Under the pieces are notes generated by a model. That model saw nothing but the letters and a program-made list of their open reading frames with translations. It searched no databases and was not told the DNA's origin. From the NCBI GenBank assembly GCA_037893245.1, contig JBAIAA010000901.1:1-64000 (forward strand): a stretch of DNA of 64,000 nucleotides, read 5' to 3'. Shown here piece after piece: positions 32,701 to 42,878 of this stretch. Within the stretch, counting starts at the first letter, position 1; each line of letters begins with the position of its first letter. Position numbers and translations under genes: made by a program. Origin of the DNA: Crossaster papposus. Taxonomy: Eukaryota > Echinodermata > Asteroidea > Velatida > Solasteridae.

Positions 32701-35451
32701 CAGGAGCTGGTTCATCAGGTCAGGTCCACTTAACAAGACATCATTCAGCGAAACACCTGAGAAGACGGCACTTGAGTCGAACACCACCCTCACCTTGTCC
32801 GGCTTCTGGGGGTGGTATACCCCGAAGTGTGGGAGGTACCAAACTTCTTCACCAGCAGTAGTTGCCTCATCCAGAACCTGCTTAGCAATTCCCTTCTCCA
32901 GAATCTTTCTCATGAACTCGATGTAGTGCTGCTTTTTCTTTTCGTCCTTAGCCAGGGAGTTGGCCAAGGTTTTCATTCTGGATACCGCTTGGGCCTTGTT
33001 GTTTGGCAGTCTTCTTCTATTTTTTCTGAGGGGCAAAGGTGCGGACCAGTTGCCATCTCGATCTTTCTTCATCTCGCCGGCGATCAGCTCCATGAACTCC
33101 CTGTCGTCGGAAGACGGCCCAAATCGTTCATCAGCACTGGTGCTGATGAACACTTCTTCCCCCAATTCAGCTGCTCTAGGCATGGTGTGAAAGACCTTCA
33201 CTGCCTTGTCACATGGCTGGAATTGGGCGGAATGGCGACCGTTTTTCAAGACCTGCGTAAAGTAGGTGCTTATTACGTCTTGCTGCAGGTAGGAGATGTC
33301 TGTCCGGATGTGGGCACCGTTCAAACAAACCTCACCAACAACGACCCAGCCTAGATCGAGACGGTGCGCCCATGGCTGGTCATCCTTGCCGTTGATCACC
33401 TCTCTCACTTTATGGAACCGCGGAGCATCTCTGCCAAGTAGCACTGCTATTTCGGCATCTTTGTTCAGTGGTGGTATCATCGGGGCAATCGGCTTTAAGT
33501 GGTCAAAGGCTGCTGCCACTTCCGGTGTGGGTATCTCCGCCACATCTCCCGGAATGTTGTTGCACTCGAACAGTGTAGGCGTAGGAGCAGAAACTGTGCC
33601 GTCCATACTCTCGATGACTAGGCCAGAAAGTTTCCGACCGTGGACTTCCTGGAGGCCATTAACCGTCTTGACAGCATACGTTGACTTGTTCTGCTTGACT
33701 CCTAATCTACCGAGCAGATTTTTGCTGATGAGGGAACCATTGCTTTGGTCGTCGATGATGACGTATGTGGTGATAACATGGTCCGGCTTTTCTTTTAGGT
33801 AGGCTTTTACCAAACAAATTTTGGCGCATGACCGGCCTTCTTTACCACTACCACATACTCTGGTGCATTTAGGTGTGACGATAAACTGGGGCCGGTTGTC
33901 GTACTTCGTGGTAGGGTTTTTTTGATTTGACGCTGGTGGAACTTCTTCACTGGGTGCAGGCCTGTGCATGACTGTGACATGGGACCTGCCACAGACGTCG
34001 CATCTCACTCGGGTCTTGCAGTTCTTAATGATGTGGTTGGCCCTCAAACACCGGAAACACAGACGATTCTCTTTCACAAATGATATCTTCTCGTCTATGG
34101 ATTTCTGTAGGAAGACCCGGCAATCCTGCAGCTTGTGTGCTGTGTTGTGTACCGGGCAACGGGATATCTCTTTTTCTGCATACCCTTCCTCCACCCCAGT
34201 CTTTCTTACGGTGAAAGAAGGCCTTGACGAAGAGCGTTCAGCCACACTCTTGACAGCATCCGAAAACTGGAAGCTCGGGTCGCTTTGCACTCTGGCATGG
34301 TGCTGAATGAGCTTAACAAATTCCTCAAAAGGCGGGAATAGGACTGCATGCTTCTTCTTATATTCAGACCCCTTCTCTCGCCACTTGTTCTGTAGCCACT
34401 CTGGCAATTTCTGCACTAGGGGCTGCAATCCCCTCGAGGAATCTAACGCCAGCAACCCTGGAAACTTCTCCGACTCCTTCAGGTATTGGACCTCAAGGAG
34501 AAGATATCCGAACTCTTCTAGCTTGGTGCTGTCTTTCGGCGGGATCTTTTGGAACTGCTCTAGTCGGCCTGTGATATCTCGTTCCACTGCCTCTGGGGAG
34601 CCATGTTTTTGCTCCAGATACTCCCAGGTTCGCTTGAGGCCCTCTTCTGGTCTGTCAATGTGGATGGCATAGATCCTTTGGACGAACGATTCTGTCTCGC
34701 CCTCAAGGGAAACCAGGACTAGGTTCAACTCCTCACATGGCTTCAGCTCCAGGTCCTTTGTTGCTTGTTGGAAGCTGCACTTCCAGGCCCGGTAGTTGCC
34801 CGCACCGCCTTTGAATTTTCTGATTCCACTCTTTACCAGCTCTTTCTTTACCAACATGTTACTGATGGAGTTGAGACTCTCCTTAATGGGTGGGCTAGGG
34901 GGCTCCGGTAGCTTGCCATCTTTGGGGATAGACTGTGATGGCAGTGCAGGCTTGGTTTCAGCATTATTCTTTTTGTCTCGTATGACAGGATAAAATTCTG
35001 GTGGGGACTTTTCTTCGATCCTGATTGCTGGTTTTTCTTTCTCAGGCAATTCTGTCTCAGGTTCCCTGAAGTGGTGGGATATATAGTCGCTGGTGCGGAC
35101 AGCAGAGTCAACGACTGGCAGCTGTAAATCTTCTTGGATACTGACGGAACCTTCCTTCAAGGCGACCGACTCTAAAAATTCTGCTTCTGCTTCTGCCATT
35201 GCATACTCCTTTTCTGCGCCCAATAGAAGAAGAGAATTGGCGACGTCTTGTTCTTGCCGCCGAAGCTCTGCCTCTTTCTGGGTGAATTTCACTTTTGTTT
35301 TTAAAGACATGGCTTTAGCACGAGCCAGAATGGCTGCTGAGCTCGTGTTTGACTTCAAGGAACTTCTGCTGGTTTTGCGCGATGCCCGTGTTCGCTGAGA
35401 ACTGGCGCTGGTTGCTTCGTCTGAGTCGAGTACTTCGATCATCTTCAACAT
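29770..35451 (-). CDS. BEL/Pao retrotransposon Gag-Pol polyprotein, 1893 residues
   Basis: A single uninterrupted frame encodes the retrotransposon structural and enzymatic proteins used for its copying and integration. Domains in order (approximate residues): Gag-like DUF1759 region (about 205-350); zinc knuckles (CFRCLRANH at about 464 and CDVCGRSH); DUF1758-type aspartic protease (VIIDDQSNGSL at about 565); reverse transcriptase with the YMDD box at about 1012; RNase H (TFGDAS at about 1192, YTDSK at about 1268); an integrase zinc-binding region; a DDE integrase core (VGVDVFGPF at about 1578, SDCGTNF at about 1648, GGAWERM at about 1692); and a C-terminal DUF5641-type domain. No envelope gene follows. 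The start lies only 20 bases after the 5' LTR, leaving little room for a leader or primer site. All catalytic motifs are kept, so the copy may be recently active. Confidence 0.93.
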   Translation of the reverse strand: MLKMIEVLDSDEATSASSQRTRASRKTSRSSLKSNTSSAAILARAKAMSLKTKVKFTQKEAELRRQEQDVANSLLLLGAEKEYAMAEAEAEFLESVALKEGSVSIQEDLQLPVVDSAVRTSDYISHHFREPETELPEKEKPAIRIEEKSPPEFYPVIRDKKNNAETKPALPSQSIPKDGKLPEPPSPPIKESLNSISNMLVKKELVKSGIRKFKGGAGNYRAWKCSFQQATKDLELKPCEELNLVLVSLEGETESFVQRIYAIHIDRPEEGLKRTWEYLEQKHGSPEAVERDITGRLEQFQKIPPKDSTKLEEFGYLLLEVQYLKESEKFPGLLALDSSRGLQPLVQKLPEWLQNKWREKGSEYKKKHAVLFPPFEEFVKLIQHHARVQSDPSFQFSDAVKSVAERSSSRPSFTVRKTGVEEGYAEKEISRCPVHNTAHKLQDCRVFLQKSIDEKISFVKENRLCFRCLRANHIIKNCKTRVRCDVCGRSHVTVMHRPAPSEEVPPASNQKNPTTKYDNRPQFIVTPKCTRVCGSGKEGRSCAKICLVKAYLKEKPDHVITTYVIIDDQSNGSLISKNLLGRLGVKQNKSTYAVKTVNGLQEVHGRKLSGLVIESMDGTVSAPTPTLFECNNIPGDVAEIPTPEVAAAFDHLKPIAPMIPPLNKDAEIAVLLGRDAPRFHKVREVINGKDDQPWAHRLDLGWVVVGEVCLNGAHIRTDISYLQQDVISTYFTQVLKNGRHSAQFQPCDKAVKVFHTMPRAAELGEEVFISTSADERFGPSSDDREFMELIAGEMKKDRDGNWSAPLPLRKNRRRLPNNKAQAVSRMKTLANSLAKDEKKKQHYIEFMRKILEKGIAKQVLDEATTAGEEVWYLPHFGVYHPQKPDKVRVVFDSSAVFSGVSLNDVLLSGPDLMNQLLGVLIRFREEPVAVTADIEQMFYAFRVREDHTRFLCFLWYEDNNPNADIVTYCMTVHVFGNKPSPAVAISGLRKTGEEGEAEFGTDVKQLIESNFYMDDLLKSFPTKEEAVDVLKRTKDLLSTANIRLHKFTSSDAVVLAAFEPSELAPSMAEIDFSNEDKSAIQRTLGVSWDLKADSFTFQIAEPNTNACTKRTVLSEINGVFDPIGLAAPVIIKGKMLLREMTQDGGGWDDPLPKDLLQHWAMWRKSLNALTDVRVPRAFAPFSTTEVVRRELHTFGDASNKAIGAVCYLRTVGSNDEVHVQLVMGKAKLAPKAAITIPRLELCASVLATEMEDYVTQELQIKVVESKFYTDSKIVLGYITNRKRRFRTYVCNRVNRLLKTSEPEQWAYVPSERNPADLASRSILATELGGSMWIAGPEFLRLKKLPSSCEQREIEILRDDPEVSPEKISCNKVVLTDAFLGSERFTRFSSWDSAMRATTNLIHIANSFRAEFDCRGWHVCKKAKSIGERLKAETVIIKSVQSEAFAVELAEFRRGKLTKKNKLASFNPYLDSNGVLRVGGRLQKAQLSERATHPAVLPKNHHVTKLIIKHFHQQCSHQGRHITLGTIRNEGYWVLGGQRQISKVIQDCVTCKRLRGKRQDQIMADLPEERVTEAPPFTFVGVDVFGPFEVNSRKTRACTSRAKRWAALFTCMVSRGRHIEILEAMDSSCFINALRRFFSIRGPARQIRSDCGTNFVGACNEIGQQLQDKEPIKRYLLTRGCEWVFNPPHASNMGGAWERMIGISRRILEGILRDVKPSQLTHEVFATLMAEVAAIINSRPLLPDSDTPELPLNLSPNMLLTMKPSQVTAPEGPFDLKDLMRSQWRRVQHLSNMFWDKWRKDYLPLLQTRAKWQQPKRDLKEGDVVIVKCDSRRNDWPLGKVVGVEASGDGHIRKASVEMVAADQKSLFLRPARELTKKTMLRPISDLVLLIPSD

Positions 35452-35470
35452 CTTGAAAAGTTTTTTTTAC

Positions 35471-36545
35471 TATGACGAACTTGGAGCGCCGAGGGCGCCC
35501 TCTCTCCGACAAGTTAACCTCTGACTAATACAGGATTTTTGAACTTTAACTGCTTTATTCTCATTCCTGTGTCGTGGGTGGACCACATGAGGTAAAACTG
35601 AAAAACAAGAATACAAGGAAAATACACTAAATAACCAAAGACATAAAAATATTAATGAAATACTTAAAGATCAAAAAGTAATGACAAACAGATGCATGTA
35701 CATGTATAAGAACCATGCAAAGGTAAGTGCATAACATTATCTCAAAACACTCCAAGGGATTGTAAATTCACATTAGACAATCTATAAAAATTAACCTACA
35801 AAACTGTGCTCTCCAAAGGATGAAGTGTCCTCAAACTGCTTATGGGTCTGGAATACTGAAATCAGCAACCTAAAACAAAGAAAAAGGCATAGTTTCTAAA
35901 TACACCGTAAAACCCTGCAGCACTACTGCAAATTCCAAATAAGGATACGCTAATGCCAAATATAGAATCCAGCTCATGAATATTCATAACACGTGGAAAA
36001 ATGGCGAGTACATGTTCTTAGGCAGGCCTCGTGTGCACACAAAAACTAAGTTATTTAACCTTATAAAACCTTTAAAATCATCGACATAAAGACATAAAAT
36101 GACCAATCATCCAGTGTTTCCTGACCAGAAAACAGTACTGATCATTACAATCATGTCCCCTAAGAAACCGGCCTCGATATTAAGGTAAATTCTAAGGCAC
36201 AAAAACAAGGAAAGAGTATTCGCAAGGCACAAGAAAATTATCGATGCGATACAGAAAATCATGGTGGCAAAATGTGACCGAAAATTACGATACAATTGCT
36301 CATTAAATAACGATCAATAATCACTAAAACAAGTATAATTATAATCTTAAACTCACCAGTGATCTTCTGGTGTGAGGCTATCGGAATAGAGTGGTTCCAA
36401 AAGGATGGAAACACGGGCACTAAAACGAACTAAAACTTGGCGTGACTGAATAATTGTGCAACTTCTGCGAAAAACACACGATCACCACGAGAGGGCGCAA
36501 TACTACATTCAATGGCAACTCGCACTGCCAGGGGTAAACATAACA
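35471..36545 (-). mobile_element. BEL/Pao 5' LTR (element on minus strand)
   Basis: This is the same 1075 bp as the LTR at 28488-29562, with no difference found on reading. It should hold the promoter of the element, acting leftwards. The target duplication CCAAC follows at 36546-36550. Identical LTRs indicate a recent insertion, since the two copies start identical and then diverge. Confidence 0.9.
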
Positions 36546-36550
36546 CCAAC

Positions 36551-37995
36551 TTAGCAGGTAAAATTATTCTTTTCTTTTATACTTGTAATTTTATTAGGCA
36601 TTAGTTTATACTTTTAGTTCTTTTAATTGTGTGATTTCGAAATATTGCGGATAAAGTGATATTTCTCTCATGTTGGATTAATGTCATTATTCCTTGAATC
36701 TTTGATGACAGTACAGATGAAGTAAATTTAATTCCAGTCTGATTGCAAGGATGTTTTCTCAATGGAAAATATTGTGTTATTCTTAAAGTGAAAGTTAAGT
36801 ACAGCGCATGCCCATACAACGCGTGTTGAGTTACGGACTGCTGATGAAACTGTAAATTATTTTCGTGTTTATATAATTCAACATACGGCATATACATACA
36901 TGTGCATGTATTCGTTTTTGCCTCTTGGTCTTATGCTAGTAAAATATCATTTAATATTGTATTTAACTTTGGATTTTATAATTGTTTAGTAATGTAAAGA
37001 CCATAAGGTTCTGTTTAAACATTTTTGTAGTGAATTGGCTAAATAAGAAAATCAACGTAAAGTTGTTCTATTTCAGTCAAAGGCCACTCGAGTAAATTGT
37101 ATTGTTGATCTTTTGACCTTATAATAGGGTGAAACAACAGCTGGATTGTGCCAAGATTAACTGGGCCTAGCCATGCAGTTGGCCTTGGTGCCACTGGATC
37201 TGGAAGAACCATTATAGCCTCATATTACTAGGTTGGATGGGGTATGTACTGACTGATGGTCAGTTTGTGGTTTTGTTTTATTTTTATCCTGAATTATATG
37301 CCAGAACCATGTTGTTTTTCTTGAAGTTGAAGATTTGGCCATTGACAAATTATTATTTGTTACTCGCTTTCTAGAAACAAGGGATCTGGTATATCAAGCC
37401 GCGATTTGCATTGATGATATATTTTAACACCGACTGGCCAGTAAATGACTTACAAATGTTAAAATGTATTTTAAAGTTTATTACAGGTTTTATTTTGCAT
37501 ATCTTAATTGTAATTATTTTGTTTATTTCTTATGTTATTGACAGGGTTTTTGTTTTAACCGTGTCCTATTAAAGTACATGCCACTGCATCCTGGTTTCTG
37601 TGTGCCTTGATCCTTGATGGTTAAAAATATGGCTCACAATTGAATTACAATTACTGCACATATATAACTTACAAAGCAATAATCAATATTGCTGTATCTT
37701 TCAGGATAACAATTGGTTGAAGATTGTCAATCACGTGGCGTTTAAAAGTATACCATTCTAAACAAGTTCTGATATTGTTAAAAACAATTGCAAAAATAAT
37801 GATACAAAATTTGTATTTTATCAAAACAAGTGTCTCGTTTATTTTATTGTGAAAATTTGCAATAATGTATAATAAATATTTGTCATTGTTCTTATAACTG
37901 TTTCTTCTTCTTTTCTTCTGTTCTTGTTTGTTTTTTTTAATTTTTTTTTGGGGGCACAGGCAAGATACAAACATTCAATACAAACAAGTTTTTTA
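36551..37995. other. No gene recognised
   Basis: AT-rich sequence continues the insertion target to the right of the BEL element. No convincing open frame, splice pair or terminal repeat was found. Confidence 0.4.
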
Positions 37996-38205
37996 AAATG
38001 CTAAAGAAATAAATGTCACCACTTTTTCAAGCCTTTTTAGGAATTTATTTATTGTTCATAAAATGTGGTGGTGGCCGAGTATGAAACTAATTCCAGTTAT
38101 TGCTGTTTTACTGTAACGTTGAGCATTGGGTTAAGTTTGTACTAACAGTTTTAAATTATTATTCTGTAGGAGACACAGCGACAATCCGAGGGATCGTCCC
38201 AAAAT
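37996..38205 (+). repeat. Second copy of the 26236-26444 intron-exon segment
   Basis: The sequence from 'tgctaaagaaataaatgtc' to 'cgacaatccgagggatc' is nearly the same as at 26236-26444, including the 'tattctgtag' acceptor. After the exon start the two diverge. The copies flank about 11.5 kb that includes the BEL element, so this is either a local duplication or two insertions of one family. Confidence 0.6.
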
Positions 38206-38589
38206 CAGTCCCAAAATCAAAAAAAAAAACAGGCAAGATACAAACATTCGGTTGATAAAATTAAAAGAAACTATGAAAACAAAAACTGAACTGTTGACAA
38301 CATGAAAAAAACTATAACAATCTTGGTTTAGGAATATTTCTTTAAATAAGGAATATACAGGAAATCGGGAAAACAAAAACAGCAGTCATTTCTGTCCAGA
38401 CGAGCTCAAATCGCCCCCTGCCATTTGTTTGTGTACATTTCAATTCCTCATAGGTTTTGTACACACCTCTCCCGAAGTGACCAACAGAGGGCGCTATTTT
38501 CAAGCTTGATATTTTAATTGGTTAAGTCTAATTAATGTGCAATTTTTTTCTCTGGCGAACCTGATATTCTAATTCAATAGGATCATATT

Positions 38590-38937
38590 TGTATTTCTGG
38601 AAAATATCAGGTATGGTCTACATTAACGAATTACTGCACGAACGAAGCCCAGTCGCAGACAAACTGGGGCTTGGAAAACAGCTCAAAGATATTTCCTATG
38701 ACCATTATTGGGTTGCGAAAGGAATGGGGAGAAGATGGGATAGGGAGAAGATGGGATGGGGAGAAGATGGGATAGTGAAAAGATGGGGTGGGGGATGGGG
38801 AGGGGATGGGGGATGGGGAGGGGATGGGGGATGGGGAGGGGATGGGGAGGGGAGTGGGGGTGGGGTGGGATGGGAATTAAGTGATGGGATAGGATATGGG
38901 ATGTGGGATGGTATCGGATGGGGGGATGGGATATAAT
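38590..38937. repeat. Dispersed repeat ending in an (ATGGG)n array, fourth copy
   Basis: The conserved part (about 38620-38715, including 'tggggcttggaaaacagctc') is followed by GGGGAGGGGATGG-type units. Unlike the other three copies it is not beside a TRIM exon, which shows the repeat is mobile or dispersed on its own. Confidence 0.65.
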
Positions 38938-39021
38938 CGTGGTGGGGATCGTGGTGGGGATCGTGGTGGGGATCGTGGTGGGGATCGTGGTGGGGATCGT
39001 GGTGGGGATCGTGGTGGGGAT
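38938..39021. repeat. 12-bp minisatellite, seven perfect units
   Basis: The unit cgtggtggggat is repeated seven times without change, directly following the ATGGG-type array. Read on the plus strand it gives a Gly-Gly-Asp-Arg repeat, and on the minus strand Ile-Pro-Thr-Thr. These frames are by-products of the repeat. The lack of any change between units suggests recent expansion. Confidence 0.9.
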
Positions 39022-39680
39022 CATGAGTGTGGTGATATTATTATGGGGGTACGTGGTATGGGGCGAGTATGGGGTGGGCGCATGGACACGAACATCCACC
39101 GTGGGAACATAATCTATATTTAAGCGAACTAAGGGAACCTATTACAAACAAAGCAGATTACAAGACTCATTTTTTCCCTTTATTTTGGGCCCCGCAGGGT
39201 CATATAAATGTTTATTACCACTGCTTTAATATATGCAGGAGTGCTGGTGGGCCGGGACGAAATTGTGTTTATTTTAAAATCAAAACAGTTTATCAACGCA
39301 GTTTGCACTTACCTTAATTACTGCGTTCGCCTGATATTGCGCTACTGGTGGGGCGGTTTCCAGGGGAGAATGGCCGTCGACACACAAAGATAAGCACAAT
39401 GGATGCACACTACGATTGTTGATCTATTTTGACTGTGTTCAGTTGTTGTTGTTGTAGGTTAGGTTGACACTTCCAGCATACTACGTTCCCTTTGTGCCAA
39501 CTTTGTTCAGTTGGAATTCAAGTTTATTTACAGGGTCGCCGTGTCAGGTTTACGTGACCCTTTGTGTTTGCTCAACGTTTCATATGAAGCAATAATTTAT
39601 ATGGGACCTCCTTTGTGGTGGTCATTGTGCTTGCGGAATGTTGTGGTTTTTCAGGAATTCTTTTTAGGTTTTTAGGGCGG

Positions 39681-39715
<35 letters not shown>

Positions 39716-39829
39716 GCGTTAGTTAACAATAGTTCAGATAGTGTATAGGTATGGAAGACTAAGGGGGAGTCCGTCGGTCCCATATCTTGCTGGGTATACA
39801 ACGTTTTGGCAGACGCGAGTGTAGCTGCA
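39022..39829. other. No gene recognised; poly-G tract
   Basis: This holds a G run of 33 (39682-39714) just left of the LINE. Short open frames at 39069-39393 show no recognisable motif. Confidence 0.4.
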
Positions 39830-41355
39830 TGCACTTCTCAAAAGGAAAAGGGCAGCGTTCGCCAAGGGAGATAAATCTGAAGTCAAAGGAATTCAGAAAG
39901 AAATCGACGTACAGGTCAAACGGTCAAAGTTAGACTACAAAAGAAAACTGGAGCAAAACTTTAATGGTCACAACTCGAGAGCTGCGTGGCAGAACATACA
40001 GACAATGATAGCTAGCTACAAAGGCAAATCTAAACACTCGGCTGACTGTAATAAAGACTTGTTGATGAATTAAATGCTTTTTATTGTAGGTTTGACTCTG
40101 ACAGTTTTCACGATGAAAACAATACCACTGTGCAATCTTTAAAGAATAAGATTCAGAACTCTAATGACTCCCTTGTTGTAAATATTGATGAGGTTCGTAT
40201 TGTTTTTGCTAGGACTAATGTTAGAAAAGCTCCTGGCCCCAATGGCATCCCTAACAGGGTTTTAAATCTGTGTAGCCAACAACTTGCCCACATTTTTACT
40301 CATATTTTTAATCTTATATTAGACAGTGGAGTTGTTCCGAAGAGCTGGAAATCTTATTTTATTACCCCTCTACCGAAGGTCAGGAATCCGAAGGAAATGA
40401 ATGACTATCGCCCTATAGCACTAACATCCAATGTCATGAAATGTTTTGAAAGGCTTCTTTTAAACATGTTGAACAGCTAAGTTTCACACTTTGACTCATC
40501 TCAGTTTGCTTACAGGAGTAAAAGGGGTGTTGAAGATGCCGTGACCATATTTCTTCAGAAATTGTACAATCATTTGGATGCCCCCAAGTCTTTTGTTAGA
40601 TCGATCTTTATTTATTTTTCTAGTGCTTTTAACTCCATTGTTCCACATATTTTAATTGATAAGTTATTGAGTCTGGATGTTACACCACACTTGCGTTGGT
40701 TATTCACAATGTTCTCCTAGATAGACCACAGAGGGTTAAGTGTAATAATATGGTGTCTAACGTCAAACATTTGAGTATAGGCGCTCCCCAGGGCTGCGTG
40801 GTTTCACCTGTTTTGTTTTCTCTGTACACAAGTGACTGTGTTAATCTTAGTCCCAACTGCAGTTTAATTAAGTATGCAGACGACACAGTTATTAGCGGTT
40901 ACTTAATCAATGATTCCACTGAATACATTAGTGCTGTCAAAAAGTTCGTCGACTGGTGTGAGCGCCATCATTTAGTGCTTAACGTCAAGAAAACCAAGGA
41001 AATGATCTTTGACTTCCGTCGCTCAGCTGCAGTCGATGAACCCCTGGTCATTCATAATCATCCTATTGAGCAGGTTTTAGAGTACAAGTATTTAGGCACA
41101 GTTATTGACAGTAAACTCAATTGGAACACTAATTCACAATTACTTTCCAGTAAAGCTAACCAAAGGTTGTATTTCTTGAGAAAACTAAAAGAGTTCCATG
41201 TTGACAATAGGATTTTAAATCTCTTTTACCAGTCACTGATTCAAAGTATTCTCACTTTTTGTTTGATTTGTAATTTTGGTAATCTGTCTAAACAAAATGT
41301 TAAGAAACTGGAGAGACCAAGGAAAATCGCTCAGCGTTTAATTGGTACTGATCTA

Positions 41356-42593
41356 AACACCTCAACAAAAGTAAGTTCCCCTCTCAACAGTTCGTCATAA
41401 CATCGTCAGGTAAAACATTTGACCAATCAAACTTAGTTAAAATTAATCCTATGACTGTTTCCTAAATGTTGTTTGAAAATAAAAGATGTCCATAACTTCA
41501 TGGCTGAATGAGCTCAAATGAATGAACAAAACTGCCCTTCTCAAAAGTCACAAAAGTTGATCAAATCTTCAGGTCAGTATCGCGTGTATCCACCACGCCT
41601 GTTAATGACCGCCTGGCACCGTCTTCTCATGGTGTTGATCAAGCTGGCGATACGCTGCTGTGTAATGGCATTCCACTGAACCTGCAGAAGATGGGATAGG
41701 TGAGCCAGGTTGCTGTTGGCGTTGATGTGAGGATATACAGATCGCTTCAGCTGGTCCCAGAGGTGCTCTAAGGGATTGAGGTCAGGCGAGCATGCCGGCC
41801 ACACCATTCGATTGATGACTTCACCAGCCAAGTATGCAGTAGCTACTCTCCCTCTGTGTGTGGTGGGGCATTGTCGTCCATGTACACAAATGCTCCACCG
41901 TGGGCTGCAGCAAGTGGTGCAACATGTGGACGCAGCACTTCGTCAACATATCGTTGAGCTGTCAGGTTGCCAGCAATCTGCACAAGTGGTGTTTCCTGCA
42001 AGGCTAATACCACCCCACACCATTACACTACCGCCATCATAGGCTGTAACTGGCTGAACACAGCACTCGGCATGTTGCTCTCCAACTCGACGCCACACAC
42101 GTCTCCGGCCATCAATGTGACGCAGACAACTTCTCATCTCACCGTGAACAACCCATTGCTCCACTGCTGTCTGGTCCATCGAACATGAGCTGTGGTCCAT
42201 AACATACGCGCTTGTCTGTGTCGTAGTTCCAGGGTGGCCTTCTTCACTAGACGTCGGGCACGAAGTCCAGCATTGTGCAAGCGCCTTGTAATCGTCTGCG
42301 TCGAAACTCTCTGGCGGTTAGGTGATCGAAGACCAGGCGGTCATTAACAGGCGTGGTGGATACACGCGATACTGACCTGAAGATTTGATCAACTTTTGTG
42401 ACTTTTGAGAAGGGCAGTTTTGTTCATTCATTTGAGCTCATTCACCCATGAAGTTATGGACATCTTTTATTTTCCAACAACATTTAGGAAACAGTCATAG
42501 GATTATTTTTAACTAAGTTTGATTGGTAAAATGTTTTACCTGACGATGTTATGACGAACTGTTGAGAGGGGGACTTACTTTTTTTGAGGTGTT
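41356..42593 (-). mobile_element. Tc1-like transposon with 261-bp terminal inverted repeats
   Basis: The element is flanked by TA (41354-41355 and 42594-42595). Left (41356-41616) and right (42333-42593) ends are inverted repeats of 261 bp each, starting AACACCTCAA. On the minus strand a broken transposase is visible: 'RQQW' region, 'GGSVMVWGGIS' and 'WPACSPDLNPLEHLWDQL', ending at 41574. The N-terminal DNA-binding part is missing and the frame is broken, so it is non-autonomous. Both ends carry the final codons of the transposase. Removing the element with one TA rejoins the LINE frame. Confidence 0.85.
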
Positions 42594-42878
42594 TAGATTC
42601 AATTGGTTCAGTGTATGAAAAAAGACTAATGCTTAAAGTGCACAAAATAATGCAAGACATCTCTCATCCACTTAACAATTGTTTTACATTCAATAGGTCG
42701 GGTATTCGTCTTTCTGTTCCTAGGACCTCACTATGCCGCACCAGACGATCATTTGTTCCTAATGCTATTCACATGTTCAACAACAATGCTAGCAGGGTTA
42801 CTAAGGGTTGTTAGCACTTTTTGCCATGGTTCGTTTTTTTTTTAATGTATTGTCCGCACTGTTGGAATGGATTGGCCG

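Noticed and set aside
29762-35398. Numerous plus-strand open frames opposite the BEL/Pao polyprotein, up to 238 codons
   Set aside because: They are shadows of the long minus-strand frame and carry no recognisable motif.
38938-39021. CRISPR array
   Set aside because: Units are 12 bp with no spacers, and the genome is eukaryotic; it is a minisatellite.
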